Assembly: GCA_016235595.1 (NCBI GenBank)
Contig: JACRJX010000029.1
Span: forward strand, 310,001-374,000
Direction of reading: 5' to 3'
Length of the DNA stretch: 64,000 nucleotides
Source: Verrucomicrobiota bacterium
GTDB lineage: Bacteria; Verrucomicrobiota; Verrucomicrobiia; CAIQCK01
The notes under the pieces were generated by a model. It saw only the letters and a program-made list of their open reading frames with translations, did no database searches and was not told where the DNA came from. Positions 52,802 to 61,795 of the stretch are shown here, in pieces. The stretch's first letter is position 1. Each line of letters starts with the position of its first letter. A program made the position numbers and the translations under genes.

Positions 52802-53509
52802 ATGTATCTGAATTTAGTTGAACTTGCTGAGTCGTTCGGCGTTTCGGAGAAAGTCGTTGATGACTGGATCCGAGACGAAGGGCTACCGCATGTGCAGGAT
52901 CGTGGCCGGCTGCTGTTCGATCGGGCTCGCGTAGCCCACTGGGCGGCCGGACACGGACTGACGGCGCGGGCGGGCTTTCTGGCGCCCGAGAACGGGGCCT
53001 TTACCACCGGCTTGGAACTGGCGCCGATGTTGCGGACCGGGGGGATTTGGCGTGATGTTCCGCCGGCGGAGGCGATCGAAGTCTTGGAACGGATGATTGC
53101 TTCATTGTCGAGGATTCCCAAGCCAGTGCGCGCGTTGCTGGCTCAGCGACTGCGTGTCAAAGGTGGTGTCAACTGGGCGCCGATCGGCGGCGGCTTCGCG
53201 CTGCCGCATTTTAGCACGCGGGTGACGCTGGGCCGGGATGCCGGTGTGATCACGTTGTTGTTGTTGCGCGACGCCTTGCCGCTGACGGAATCCCCGGCTG
53301 ACGGCGTTCCGGTGACGCGGCTGTTCTTTTTCATTCCACCTTCGCCGCGCGCGCACCTCGATATGCTGGCCCGGCTCAGCCGGGTAATTGCCCACGGATC
53401 GCTGCGGGACTTGGTCGAACGTGCCGTGCCGGACGAGGAACTCTTTCGAGCGCTCGCAGAGGCCGACTCCTCCGGCGGCGCTGAATTGAAACACGAGAAT
53501 CAATCATGA
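52802..53509 (+). CDS. HTH-PTS EIIA (PtsN-like) fusion protein
   Basis: This 235-residue protein has an N-terminal excisionase/MerR-like HTH at 1-50 and a C-terminal type-2 EIIA (mannitol/fructose/Ntr) domain from about 85. The phospho-acceptor His136 is in GGGFALPHFST, with GVNWAPIGG before it and VTRLFFFIPPSPRAHLDMLARLSR after it (given as VTRLFFFIPP and AHLDMLARLSR). EIIA-Ntr domains are phosphorylated by the PTS and regulate metabolism. Fusion to HTH is known from chlamydial PtsN2, which fits a PVC host. Its place between hyfB and hyfC, with ATGA overlap to hyfC, implies that it controls this complex. Confidence 0.88.
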   Translation: MYLNLVELAESFGVSEKVVDDWIRDEGLPHVQDRGRLLFDRARVAHWAAGHGLTARAGFLAPENGAFTTGLELAPMLRTGGIWRDVPPAEAIEVLERMIASLSRIPKPVRALLAQRLRVKGGVNWAPIGGGFALPHFSTRVTLGRDAGVITLLLLRDALPLTESPADGVPVTRLFFFIPPSPRAHLDMLARLSRVIAHGSLRDLVERAVPDEELFRALAEADSSGGAELKHENQS

Positions 53510-54426
53510 CCATGACATTGATCTCGATTCTTGAATTTCTGGCCCGGCTGGCGGTGTGGCTGTTTTTGGCGCCACTGTTGCCGGGCATCATCAACAAGGT
53601 GAAAGCCCGGGTGGCTGGGCGGCGCGGACCGCCGGTGCTGCAACTTTATTACGATCTGGCGCGGCTATGGCGCAAGGGAGTGGTTCTGAGCACGCTCGCG
53701 TCTCCGGGGTTCATCGCCGGGCCGGCGGTCGCCTGGGTGGCGGTGCTGGCAGCGGCGCTGCTTTTGCCGATGGGACCGCTGGGAGCGTCCCAGAGTTTCC
53801 GCGGCGACGTGATCCTGCTGGTTTACTTGCTGGCGCTGGCCCGCTTTTGCACGGCGTGGGCGGCGTTGGAAACCGGTTCGGCTTTTGAAGGCATGGGCGC
53901 GGCGCGGGAAGTAAGCTACGCCGTGCTGGCGGAGGCGGCGGTGATCACCGCCGTGCTCACCTTGAGCGTGCAAAGCGGAAGCGTGTCGCTGAGCGAGATG
54001 CTCAAACCGTCGGCTGGGACGGGCGCGGTGCTGCTGGCGGTTGGCCTGTTCACGGTGCTGTTGGCGGAGAACTGCCGCGTGCCGTTTGACGATCCCAACA
54101 CGCACCTTGAACTGACCGTGATTCACGAAGTGATGGTGCTGGATCACAGCGGGCCGCCGTTGGCGGCGGTGTTGCACGGCGCGGCGATGAAGCTCCTCCT
54201 GTTCTCTGTCCTGCTGGTGCAGGCGGTGGTGCCCATGGGTGAACTGCCGGCCCTTGCCACGGCCGGGGTCATGATCGCGGGCGTGATGCTGGTGACCGTG
54301 GCGGTTGGATTCACCGAGTCACTGATGGCCCGTGCTGCGTTCCGCCGGGTGCCATTGCTGTTGACGACGGCGTTTTTGCTCTGCGTCTTCGCGCTGTTAA
54401 TCGTATGGAAAGGGGGCGCGGCGTGA
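53506..54426 (+). CDS. hyfC: HyfC-like membrane subunit, NuoH homologue (first cluster)
   Basis: This 306-residue protein has about eight membrane helices and NuoH/HycD motifs: PGIINKVKARVAGRRGPPVL, LALARFCTAWAALETGSAFEGMG (as ARFCTAWAALETGSAF), then AENCRVPFDDPNTHLELTVIH and EVMVLDHSG. This subunit anchors the hydrophilic arm and lines the proton entry path in complex I-like enzymes; acidic residues in the DDPNTHLE and IHEVM segments fit that. Its stop overlaps the hyfE GTG start. Confidence 0.9.
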   Translation: MTMTLISILEFLARLAVWLFLAPLLPGIINKVKARVAGRRGPPVLQLYYDLARLWRKGVVLSTLASPGFIAGPAVAWVAVLAAALLLPMGPLGASQSFRGDVILLVYLLALARFCTAWAALETGSAFEGMGAAREVSYAVLAEAAVITAVLTLSVQSGSVSLSEMLKPSAGTGAVLLAVGLFTVLLAENCRVPFDDPNTHLELTVIHEVMVLDHSGPPLAAVLHGAAMKLLLFSVLLVQAVVPMGELPALATAGVMIAGVMLVTVAVGFTESLMARAAFRRVPLLLTTAFLLCVFALLIVWKGGAA

Positions 54427-55064
54427 GCGACTGGCTGAATCTGCTCATCGGTCTGGCGATGGGCTTGAACCTCGTTGCGTTGGGCACCGGCCGGCTGCCG
54501 TCGCTGATCCGCGTCGCCGCGGTGCAGGGCATGGTGCTGGGCATCATGCCGCTCGTGATCGAACACGAATTGCGCGTGATGGTGCTGGTGGTGGCGGTTG
54601 CCACGGTCGTCGTGAAAGGGTTCGTGATTCCCGCGCTGCTGCGCCGGGCCATGCGCGCCGCCAACATTGACCGGGATCTCTATCCCTTGATCGGGTTCCT
54701 GCCGTCGCTGCTGCTCGGCGCGGCGGGGATGATTGGCGCCGTGGTGTTGGCGAGCTGGCTGCCCTTGTTGCCGGAGCATCACGAAAGCCTGTTGGTGGCA
54801 GGATCACTGGCGTCTGTGCTGACGGGCTTATTGCTGCTCGTCGGGCGCTCCAAGGCCATTTCGCAAGTCTGCGGCTACCTGATCCTGGAGAATGGCATTT
54901 ACCTTTTCGGTCTGCTGCTCATCCATTCTGTCCCGCTGTTGGTCGAGGGCGGCATCCTGCTGGACATGACGGTGGCGATATTCGTCACCGGCATCATCGT
55001 GGACCGCATCCAACGCGCGTTCGATACGCTCGACACGCGAAAGCTGACTGTGCTTCGAGAATGA
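54423..55064 (+). CDS. hyfE: HyfE-like membrane subunit, NuoK-related (first cluster)
   Basis: The start is the GTG at 54423, which overlaps the hyfC stop (GTGA), giving 213 residues. Six or seven membrane helices are seen. RSKAISQVCGYLILENGIYLF carries the NuoK-like Glu, and the C-terminal half (EGGILLDMTVAIFVTGIIVD) matches HyfE proteins. HyfE is typical of Hyf-type and Ehr complexes and absent from E. coli Hyc. It overlaps hyfF by ATGA. Confidence 0.88.
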   Translation: MSDWLNLLIGLAMGLNLVALGTGRLPSLIRVAAVQGMVLGIMPLVIEHELRVMVLVVAVATVVVKGFVIPALLRRAMRAANIDRDLYPLIGFLPSLLLGAAGMIGAVVLASWLPLLPEHHESLLVAGSLASVLTGLLLLVGRSKAISQVCGYLILENGIYLFGLLLIHSVPLLVEGGILLDMTVAIFVTGIIVDRIQRAFDTLDTRKLTVLRE

Positions 55065-56503
55065 AAGAACTGCTCCTGATTCTTGTGCCGCTGGTGGCGG
55101 CGGTGTTGGCGGCCCTCTGGCCCAACAACCGCACGCGCCCGTGGTTTCTGCCGGTGGCCGGGCTGGTGCACACGCTCCTGGCGTTCGGGCTGCTGCTGTA
55201 TCCGCCCGAGGCTCCGTTCCACGCGTGGTTCGGCTGCGATCCGCTGGCCCGGGCGATGTTGCCGGCGGTTTCGCTGCTGTTTCTCGGCTGCTCGGCTTAT
55301 GGCGTGCCCTATCTACAGCTGCGAGAAGAGCGATCGAACCGCGTTTTCGTGCCGGCTTTCCTTGCAGCGCTGGGCTTGATGAGCGCGGCGCACATGGCGC
55401 GTCATCTGGGGGTGCTGTGGATCGCGACGGAAGCGGTGACCTTGTCCTCCGTGCCGCTCCTGCACTTTAACAACACGCCGCGCGCCTTCGAAGCGACTTG
55501 GAAATACCTGCTCGTCGGCGGCACCGGGATCGCGCTCTCGTTGTTGGGATCGTTCTGTCTGGGCTACGCCTCGCTGCACGGCGGAGGAACCGGTGACCTG
55601 ACGTTCACGGGGTTGATGGCACAAGGTGCTCATCTGTCCCGACCGTGGGTATTGATCGCGTGGGTGCTGCTCTTGATCGGCTACGGCACCAAAATGGGCC
55701 TGGCGCCGATGCACACATGGAAGCCGGATGCCTATGGCGAAGCGCCGGGCATTGTCGGCGCGATGCTGGCCGGTGGTGTGACCACCGTGGCCTTCACCGC
55801 CGTCCTGCGCGTTCGCGCGGTCGTCGAGGCCGCGGGCGCGGGCATGGTGGCCAATCGCACGCTGTTGGTCATTGGCTTGTTCTCCACGCTGGTGGCCGCG
55901 CTGTTCCTGCTGTCCGCGCGCGACTTCAAACGGATGCTGGCCTATTCGAGCGTCGAGCACATGGGCATCCTCAGTCTCGGCGCGGCGCTGGGTGGCGTTG
56001 GCCTGTGGGCGGCGTTCTTCCACGTGTGGAACAACAGCATGACCAAAGGCGCGCTTTTCCTCAGCGCGGGCAACATCCGCCGCGCGGCTGGCGGGCGGAC
56101 CGTTGACGAAGTCAGCGGCATGTCGGTCGCCACCCCGCGCTCGGCGGTACTATTTGTGACGGGGTTGTTTGCCGTGACGGCCTGTCCGCCGTTCGGGCCA
56201 TTCTTCAGCGAACTGCTCATCGTGAAGAGCGCCTTTGGCACGGGACACGGGTGGGCGGCGGCCTTCTTCCTGGGATGCCTGCTCCTGGCGTTTTTCGGTC
56301 TGACTCGGGTCGTATTTGCCATCGTATATGGCCGGCCGCGCCAGGCTGCGCGCAAGATGGACCCGCGATTTCGGGAAACCCTCGCCGTGATTATGCCGCC
56401 GGTGCTGTTGTTGCTGCTGTCGCTGTGGTTGGGCGTGGCCACGCCGGAGGTGCTGCGCCAGTCGTGGACGGCGGCAGTCCAACAACTTTCTCCCACGCCA
56501 TGA
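55061..56503 (+). CDS. hyfF: HyfF-like antiporter-type membrane subunit (first cluster)
   Basis: This 480-residue protein has about 13-14 membrane helices and is of the NuoN/M family. LWIATEAVTLSSVPLLHF has the helix-5 Glu, GYGTKMGLAPMHTWKPDAY the Lys/His pair, then EAPGIVGAMLAGG, and SARDFKRMLAYSSVEHMGIL. KGALFLSAGNI and PPFGPFFSELLI follow as in HyfF. It would form a second ion channel beside HyfB. Its stop overlaps the start of the large-subunit-like gene. Confidence 0.9.
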   Translation: MKELLLILVPLVAAVLAALWPNNRTRPWFLPVAGLVHTLLAFGLLLYPPEAPFHAWFGCDPLARAMLPAVSLLFLGCSAYGVPYLQLREERSNRVFVPAFLAALGLMSAAHMARHLGVLWIATEAVTLSSVPLLHFNNTPRAFEATWKYLLVGGTGIALSLLGSFCLGYASLHGGGTGDLTFTGLMAQGAHLSRPWVLIAWVLLLIGYGTKMGLAPMHTWKPDAYGEAPGIVGAMLAGGVTTVAFTAVLRVRAVVEAAGAGMVANRTLLVIGLFSTLVAALFLLSARDFKRMLAYSSVEHMGILSLGAALGGVGLWAAFFHVWNNSMTKGALFLSAGNIRRAAGGRTVDEVSGMSVATPRSAVLFVTGLFAVTACPPFGPFFSELLIVKSAFGTGHGWAAAFFLGCLLLAFFGLTRVVFAIVYGRPRQAARKMDPRFRETLAVIMPPVLLLLLSLWLGVATPEVLRQSWTAAVQQLSPTP

Positions 56504-57981
56504 AACGAGACACTCCTTTCACCTTGCTGACCAACGGGTCCGCGCTCTCGTGGTCTGACGTGCCTGAGTGGCCGCTGGCTGAGTTCCTTGGCAATGTCGG
56601 GGCCGAGCTGGGTCGCGGCGAACGTCTGAGCGGTCTTTTTGGCGTGCCGGAAGGCGACGCGCTGCGGATCGTGGCCGTACTGGCCTTTGACGCCGGCAAC
56701 ACGCTGGCCGTCGGGCACAGCCAGCCGTTCTCCGGCTCCTTCCCGGCGTTGACCGCCACCCATGCGCAAGCGCATCTGTTCGAGCGCGAAATCTGGGAAC
56801 AACACGGAGTCGTTCCTGAAAATCATCCGTGGCTGAAGCCGGTGCGGAAGGACCACGGGGCCGGTCCTGCGGTGGGCGACTTTTTCCGTGTGGATGGCAG
56901 CGAGATTCATGAAGTCGCCGTCGGGCCGGTGCATGCGGGTATCATCGAGCCGGGACATTTCCGCTTTCAGTGCGCGGGTGAAGAGGTGCTGCATCTGGAG
57001 ATCGCGCTCGGTTTCCAACATCGGGGCATTGAGGAAGCGATCACAGGCGGGCCGCATCGCGCTACGGTCTATCAGATGGAAACTGTGGCGGGCGACACGA
57101 CCATCGCCCACGCCACCGCTTATGCCAACGCGCTCGAAGCCCTGGCCGGGACCGAAGCGCCATTGCGGGCGCAATGGCTGCGCGCCGTTGCCCTCGAGCT
57201 CGAACGATTGGCCAACCACACCGGTGATCTCGGCGCGCTGGCCGGCGACGTCGCGTTTTTGCCGACGGCCTCGGCTTGCGGCAAGATTCGCGGCGACTTT
57301 CTCAACCTGACCGCGCTGCTTTGCGGCAATCGCTTCGGGCGCGGTCTGGTCCGGCCCGGCGGCTGCCCACTGGATTGCGACGCGGAACGCCTGAGCCAGT
57401 TGCGCAAGCGCCTCGAAACCGCGCTGGCCGAAGTCCAACAGGCTGCGGCGTGGCTGTGGGACGCGGCGTCGGTGCGAACGCGCTTTGAGTACACCGGCCA
57501 TCTACACGCGAAACAGGCGGCGGAGATTGGCTTGGTCGGCCCGGCGGCGCGCGCGTGCGGATTGGTGCGCGACGTGCGCTTCGATCACCCCACCGGATGG
57601 CATCGCTTTGCCCAGGTGCCGGTGTCCGTCTGGCCGGATGGCGATGTGTTTGCCCGCGCCCGGGTGCGCTGGCTGGAAATTCAACGCTCCGGCGACTTTC
57701 TGCGGGAGCAGTTGGACGCCGTTCCCGAAGGCGAAACGATGGCGCCGCTGCCCGCGCTTGCGCCCAATTCGCTCGCGGTGGCGCTGGTTGAAGGCTGGCG
57801 GGGCGAGGTGTGCCATGTCGCGCTGACGGGCGTGGATGGCAGCCTGCGACGCTACAAGATCACGGATCCGTCCTTCCATAACTGGACCGGTCTGGCACTC
57901 GCCTTGCGCAACCAGGCCATCTCTGACTTTCCACTGTGCAACAAAAGTTTTAATCTAAGTTATTGCGGCTTCGACTTGTGA
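56500..57981 (+). CDS. HyfG-like fused NuoC-NuoD subunit lacking NiFe-binding cysteines
   Basis: This 493-residue protein has a NuoC-like N-terminal part (FPALTATHAQAHLFEREIWE, GVVPENHPWLKPVR) followed by the NiFe-hydrogenase large subunit/NuoD part (VGPVHAGIIEPGHFRFQ, LEIALGFQHRGIEEA, LELERLANHTGDLGALAGD). In hydrogenases the first motif is R-x-C-G-x-C. Here the equivalent region reads METVAGDTTIAHATAY (193-208), without Cys. The second motif DPCxxC is replaced by LCNKSFNLSYCGFDL at the C-terminus. The NiFe centre therefore cannot form in the known way. This matches Ehr-type (energy-converting hydrogenase-related) subunits, whose electron donor or acceptor is unknown. Confidence 0.88.
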   Translation: MKRDTPFTLLTNGSALSWSDVPEWPLAEFLGNVGAELGRGERLSGLFGVPEGDALRIVAVLAFDAGNTLAVGHSQPFSGSFPALTATHAQAHLFEREIWEQHGVVPENHPWLKPVRKDHGAGPAVGDFFRVDGSEIHEVAVGPVHAGIIEPGHFRFQCAGEEVLHLEIALGFQHRGIEEAITGGPHRATVYQMETVAGDTTIAHATAYANALEALAGTEAPLRAQWLRAVALELERLANHTGDLGALAGDVAFLPTASACGKIRGDFLNLTALLCGNRFGRGLVRPGGCPLDCDAERLSQLRKRLETALAEVQQAAAWLWDAASVRTRFEYTGHLHAKQAAEIGLVGPAARACGLVRDVRFDHPTGWHRFAQVPVSVWPDGDVFARARVRWLEIQRSGDFLREQLDAVPEGETMAPLPALAPNSLAVALVEGWRGEVCHVALTGVDGSLRRYKITDPSFHNWTGLALALRNQAISDFPLCNKSFNLSYCGFDL

Positions 57982-57996
57982 CGCCCCACTGAACCC

Positions 57997-58794
57997 ATGT
58001 TTGTCCAAGACACACTGCTGAATCGTCTAAAACGCGGTTGCGAAACGATGGCCTATCCGAAAGGTGCGGCCCCCGCGTTGCCCGACCGCCACGGCGGCGC
58101 TTTGAGGGTAGAGGCCGCCAAGTGCGACGCCAAATGCGACGCTTGTGCCACTGTGTGTCCGACGGAAGCCATCGCCCGGCCGGCGGGCCAGCCCGTTGCG
58201 CTTGATCTCGGCCGCTGCATCTTTTGCGCCGAGTGCGTCACAGTTTGTCCCACCAAGGCCATTACCCAGACCGGCGATCACCGCATGGCGGTGCGCCGAC
58301 GCGAAGACCTTGTGCTGGGTGACACGGGCAAGGAGCAGGTGCGTCTGGCACAGGCCCTCGACAAAAAACTGCGGCGGCTTTTCGGACGCTCGCTGAGACT
58401 GCGGCAGGTCAGCGCCGCCGGCTGCAACGCCTGCGAGGCCGACACGAACGTGCTCGGCACCATCGGCTGGGATCTCGGTCGGTTTGGCATCCAGTTTGTG
58501 GCCTCACCGCGCCATGCCGACGGTCTATTGATCACCGGGCCGGTTTCGAAGAACATGGAACTGGCACTGAAGAAAACCTACGCTGCCGTGCCGGATCCCA
58601 AGATTGTGATTGCGGTGGGGGCTTGTGCCATCGCTGGCGGGCCGTTCATCGGTCATCCACAACATCACAACGGCACTTCCGCCCTCTTGCCGGTGGACCT
58701 CTACATTCCCGGTTGCCCGCCGCATCCGCTGACCATTCTGGACGGTCTGCTGAGATTGCTGGGACGGCTGGATGAACCGACTGGAATAAGGTAG
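57997..58794 (+). CDS. Fused ferredoxin (HyfH-like) and NuoB/HyfI-like small subunit
   Basis: This 265-residue protein combines two subunits. Residues 35-95 hold two 4Fe-4S ferredoxin motifs (CDAKCDACATVCP and CIFCAECVTVCP). Residues 130-265 are NuoB/HyfI-like with the proximal-cluster ligands GCNACEAD, VGACAI and PGCPPHP, plus LLITGPVSKNME. In Hyf and FHL complexes these parts are separate genes (HyfH, HyfI). The fusion gives a short wire of three clusters leading to the large subunit. It ends the first cluster, and the second begins 6 bases later. Confidence 0.9.
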   Translation: MFVQDTLLNRLKRGCETMAYPKGAAPALPDRHGGALRVEAAKCDAKCDACATVCPTEAIARPAGQPVALDLGRCIFCAECVTVCPTKAITQTGDHRMAVRRREDLVLGDTGKEQVRLAQALDKKLRRLFGRSLRLRQVSAAGCNACEADTNVLGTIGWDLGRFGIQFVASPRHADGLLITGPVSKNMELALKKTYAAVPDPKIVIAVGACAIAGGPFIGHPQHHNGTSALLPVDLYIPGCPPHPLTILDGLLRLLGRLDEPTGIR

Positions 58795-58800
58795 AATGCC

Positions 58801-60849
58801 ATGATGGAATCTTCCGCCATACTGCTGACTTTCACCCTCTGGGTGTATGTGGCGGGAATGGCGGGGGCGCTGTTATTTCAGCGTGCCGAGCGGTTGGCGA
58901 ATGCCATCGGATTTGGTCTGGCAGCGCTCGGAGGCGCGTGTGGCGTTGTCTTCAGCGTTTCCTCTCTGGCAGCGGGCCAGGGGATGACGATCACGCCCGT
59001 AACGCTGTGGTCGGGGCCGATTCCCGGCGTGCGGTTCGTCGTCGAGGCCGACGCGCTGTCGTGTTTCTTCGTGCTGGTCGTTTCGCTGGTCGGGCTGGCC
59101 ATCTCGGTTTTCTCCCTCGGTTATGCCCGAACCTACTACGGGCGCAAGAATGTCGGTGTGATGGCGGGCGTCTTCAACGCCCTGCTGCTGGTCACGACAT
59201 TGGTCTTCATTGCAGGCAATCTCTGGATGTTTCTCATTGCCTGGGAACTGATGGCCTTGCTGGCCTACGGGATGGTGAGCTTTGAGCACGAGGATCGCGA
59301 GACGCGCCAGGCCGGTGTGCTCTACTTCATCATGTCGCATCTGGATGCGGCGTGTGTCCTGCTCGGTTTCTTGGTGCTGGCCCAGGCGGCGGGAGGTTTC
59401 AGCTTTGCCAGCTTCCGAAGCATCGGGGCAAATCTCTCACCGCAGCAGCGGGACATTGCTTTCGTGCTCTTCGTGCTCGGGTTCGGCATCAAGGCGGGCA
59501 TCGTGCCGCTGCACATTTGGCTGCCGGTGGCGCATCCGGTGGCGCCAAGCAATATCTCGGCGCTGATGTCCGGCGTGCTTATCAAAACAGGCATCTACGG
59601 TTTGGTGCGAGTGTGCTTCGAGTTTCTGGGGCCGCCGCTGATGTGGTGGGGTGCTTCGTTGTTGGCTGTAGGCACGGTGTCGGCGGTGCTCGGGGTGCTG
59701 TATGCGTTGATGGAGCACGACCTCAAACGGCTGCTGGCCTATCACAGCATCGAAAACATCGGCATCATTCTCATGGGCTTGGGAGCGTCGCTGATGTTCC
59801 TGCACACCGGGCACGCGGTGCTCGCGTCGCTGGCGCTCATCGCCGGATTGTATCACACCATCAACCACGCCACGTTCAAGGCGCTGCTCTTCCTCGGTGC
59901 AGGGGCGGTGTTGCACGCCACCCACACGCGCAACATGGAGGAAATGGGCGGCCTCGCCAAGCGCATGCGTTGGACGGCGCTGTTCTTCCTCGTCGGCGCA
60001 GTAGCCATTTCCGCGCTACCGCCGCTCAACGGTTTCGTCAGCGAATGGCTCACCTATCAGTCGTTGCTTCATGGATTCGGCACCACCACCAGCCTCGTCC
60101 GGCTCATGTTCCCGTTGGGCGGCGCGATGCTGGCACTGACGGGCGCACTGGCGGCGGCGTGTTTTGTGAAGGCGTTCGGCATCACATTTCTGGCGCAGCC
60201 ACGCAGCGACCACGCCCGGGACGCGCACGAAGCCTCGCTCCCGATGCTGGTCGGCCAAGGAATCTTGACGGCAGCCTGCGTTTTCCTGGGTTTGTTCCCG
60301 ACCGTGTTTCTGAAACTCCTGGATCCGATCACGCTGCAACTGACCGGTCACCAACTCAGCCAGCAACTCACCATGGCCAACGGTTTGGTGCTCTCGGGCG
60401 TGGCGGCGCAAGGAGGGACCGTTTCAACCCTCGGCATCATGCTTATGTTCGGGTGCCTTCTGCCCGTGCCACTGGCGCTCTGGGCGGTATTCGCGCGCAA
60501 GGCTCGAACTCGCATTGCGCCCACTTGGGATTGCGGCCAGCGCGGATTGACACCGCACATGGAATACACCGCCACCGGGTTTTCGAAACCGCTGCGCATG
60601 ATCTTCAAAGCGCTCTTCCGCCCGCGGCGCGAAGTGCAGCGGGAATATGATTTCTCGCCCTATTTCGCCACGACACTTCGCTTTGAGAGTCACATGGAGG
60701 AAGTCTTCCTGACCCGCATTTATCGCCCGGTAAACTATGGGTTGCTTCGGTTGTCGCGCCGGCTGCGCGCGTTGCAAGCGGGCAGCCTCCAGGCTTACCT
60801 CATCTACATCTTCGTCACGCTGGTCGCGCTGCTCCTGTTTGCGTTATGA
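58801..60849 (+). CDS. hyfB: HyfB-like membrane subunit (second cluster)
   Basis: This 682-residue NuoL/M/N-family protein is clearly paralogous to the 50811 product: IAWELMALLAYGMVSFEHED, FGIKAGIVPLHIWLPVAHPV, APSNISALMSGVLIKTGIYG, EHDLKRLLAYHSIENIGIIL, and the same C-terminal TWDCGQRGLTPHMEYTATGF. It lacks a preceding HTH gene and is read from the first cluster's transcript after a 6-base gap. Its stop overlaps the next start (ATGA). Confidence 0.9.
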   Translation: MMESSAILLTFTLWVYVAGMAGALLFQRAERLANAIGFGLAALGGACGVVFSVSSLAAGQGMTITPVTLWSGPIPGVRFVVEADALSCFFVLVVSLVGLAISVFSLGYARTYYGRKNVGVMAGVFNALLLVTTLVFIAGNLWMFLIAWELMALLAYGMVSFEHEDRETRQAGVLYFIMSHLDAACVLLGFLVLAQAAGGFSFASFRSIGANLSPQQRDIAFVLFVLGFGIKAGIVPLHIWLPVAHPVAPSNISALMSGVLIKTGIYGLVRVCFEFLGPPLMWWGASLLAVGTVSAVLGVLYALMEHDLKRLLAYHSIENIGIILMGLGASLMFLHTGHAVLASLALIAGLYHTINHATFKALLFLGAGAVLHATHTRNMEEMGGLAKRMRWTALFFLVGAVAISALPPLNGFVSEWLTYQSLLHGFGTTTSLVRLMFPLGGAMLALTGALAAACFVKAFGITFLAQPRSDHARDAHEASLPMLVGQGILTAACVFLGLFPTVFLKLLDPITLQLTGHQLSQQLTMANGLVLSGVAAQGGTVSTLGIMLMFGCLLPVPLALWAVFARKARTRIAPTWDCGQRGLTPHMEYTATGFSKPLRMIFKALFRPRREVQREYDFSPYFATTLRFESHMEEVFLTRIYRPVNYGLLRLSRRLRALQAGSLQAYLIYIFVTLVALLLFAL

Positions 60850-61793
60850 ACTTCGACCCGCTCACTTTTCTGGGACAGACGCTGGCGCTGCTGCTGCTCG
60901 CACCCTTGTTGAGCGGCTGCATCAAGAACTGGAAGGCCAAGCTGCAAAACCGCCGCGGCCCGCGCCCGTGGCAGGTTTATTTTGACATTGCCAAGTTCCT
61001 GCGCAAAGACATGGTCATCTCCGAGCATGCCTCGTGGATTTTCTCGTTTGCGCCTTATGTGGTCTTCCTGACGGCGTTGCTGGCGGGCCTGATGGTGCCA
61101 ATGATCAGCGCGCCCGCGCCGTTGCGTCTGTTTGGCGGCGTGCTGGCGGTGATCGGATTACTGGCGTTGGGACGCTTCTTTCTCGCGCTGAGCGGACTCG
61201 ATCCGGCCAGTGCTTTTGGCGGCATGGGCAGCAGTCGCGAGATGACCATTTCGGCCATCGCCGAGCCCGCCATGATGCTGGCGATTTTCACCGTGGCCAT
61301 CACGGCGGGTTCCACCGATCTGAGCCAGATAGCCCAAAGCACGCAGAGCGCGACCTGGAAACTCTTGAACCCGGCGCACGTCCTGGCGTTCGCGGCCATG
61401 TTCGTGGTGCTGCTGGCGGAAACCGGACGCATCCCCGTGGACAATCCTGCCACTCACCTGGAGTTGACGATGATTCACGAGGCGATGCTGCTGGAATATT
61501 CCGGCCGCTATCTCGCGTTCATGGAATGGGGCGCAGCCATCAAACAACTGGTGCTGATGACGCTGCTGGTGAACGTGTTCTTCCCTGTGGGCCTGGCGGG
61601 ACCGCAAGCATCGGTGGCCGCGCTCGGAATCAGTCTGGTGGCTTACCTGGTCAAACTGCTGGCCCTTTCGGCCGTGGTCGTAGTCGTGGAAACCACCAAC
61701 GCCAAGATGCGCCTGTTCCGTGTGCCGGACCTGCTCAGCACGGCCTTTGTGCTGGCCGCACTGGCGATGCTTTCAACCTTCCTGTTTGGCTGA
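60846..61793 (+). CDS. hyfC: HyfC-like membrane subunit, NuoH homologue (second cluster)
   Basis: This 315-residue paralogue of the 53506 product has about eight membrane helices: SGCIKNWKAKLQNRRGPRPW, FFLALSGLDPASAFGGMGSS, AETGRIPVDNPATHLELTMI, and HEAMLLEYSGRYLAFMEWG. The EYSG and acidic residues are closer to canonical HycD/HyfC than in the first cluster (DHSG). It follows hyfB directly, whereas in the first cluster the EIIA fusion intervenes. Confidence 0.9.
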   Translation: MNFDPLTFLGQTLALLLLAPLLSGCIKNWKAKLQNRRGPRPWQVYFDIAKFLRKDMVISEHASWIFSFAPYVVFLTALLAGLMVPMISAPAPLRLFGGVLAVIGLLALGRFFLALSGLDPASAFGGMGSSREMTISAIAEPAMMLAIFTVAITAGSTDLSQIAQSTQSATWKLLNPAHVLAFAAMFVVLLAETGRIPVDNPATHLELTMIHEAMLLEYSGRYLAFMEWGAAIKQLVLMTLLVNVFFPVGLAGPQASVAALGISLVAYLVKLLALSAVVVVVETTNAKMRLFRVPDLLSTAFVLAALAMLSTFLFG

Positions 61794-61795
61794 CC

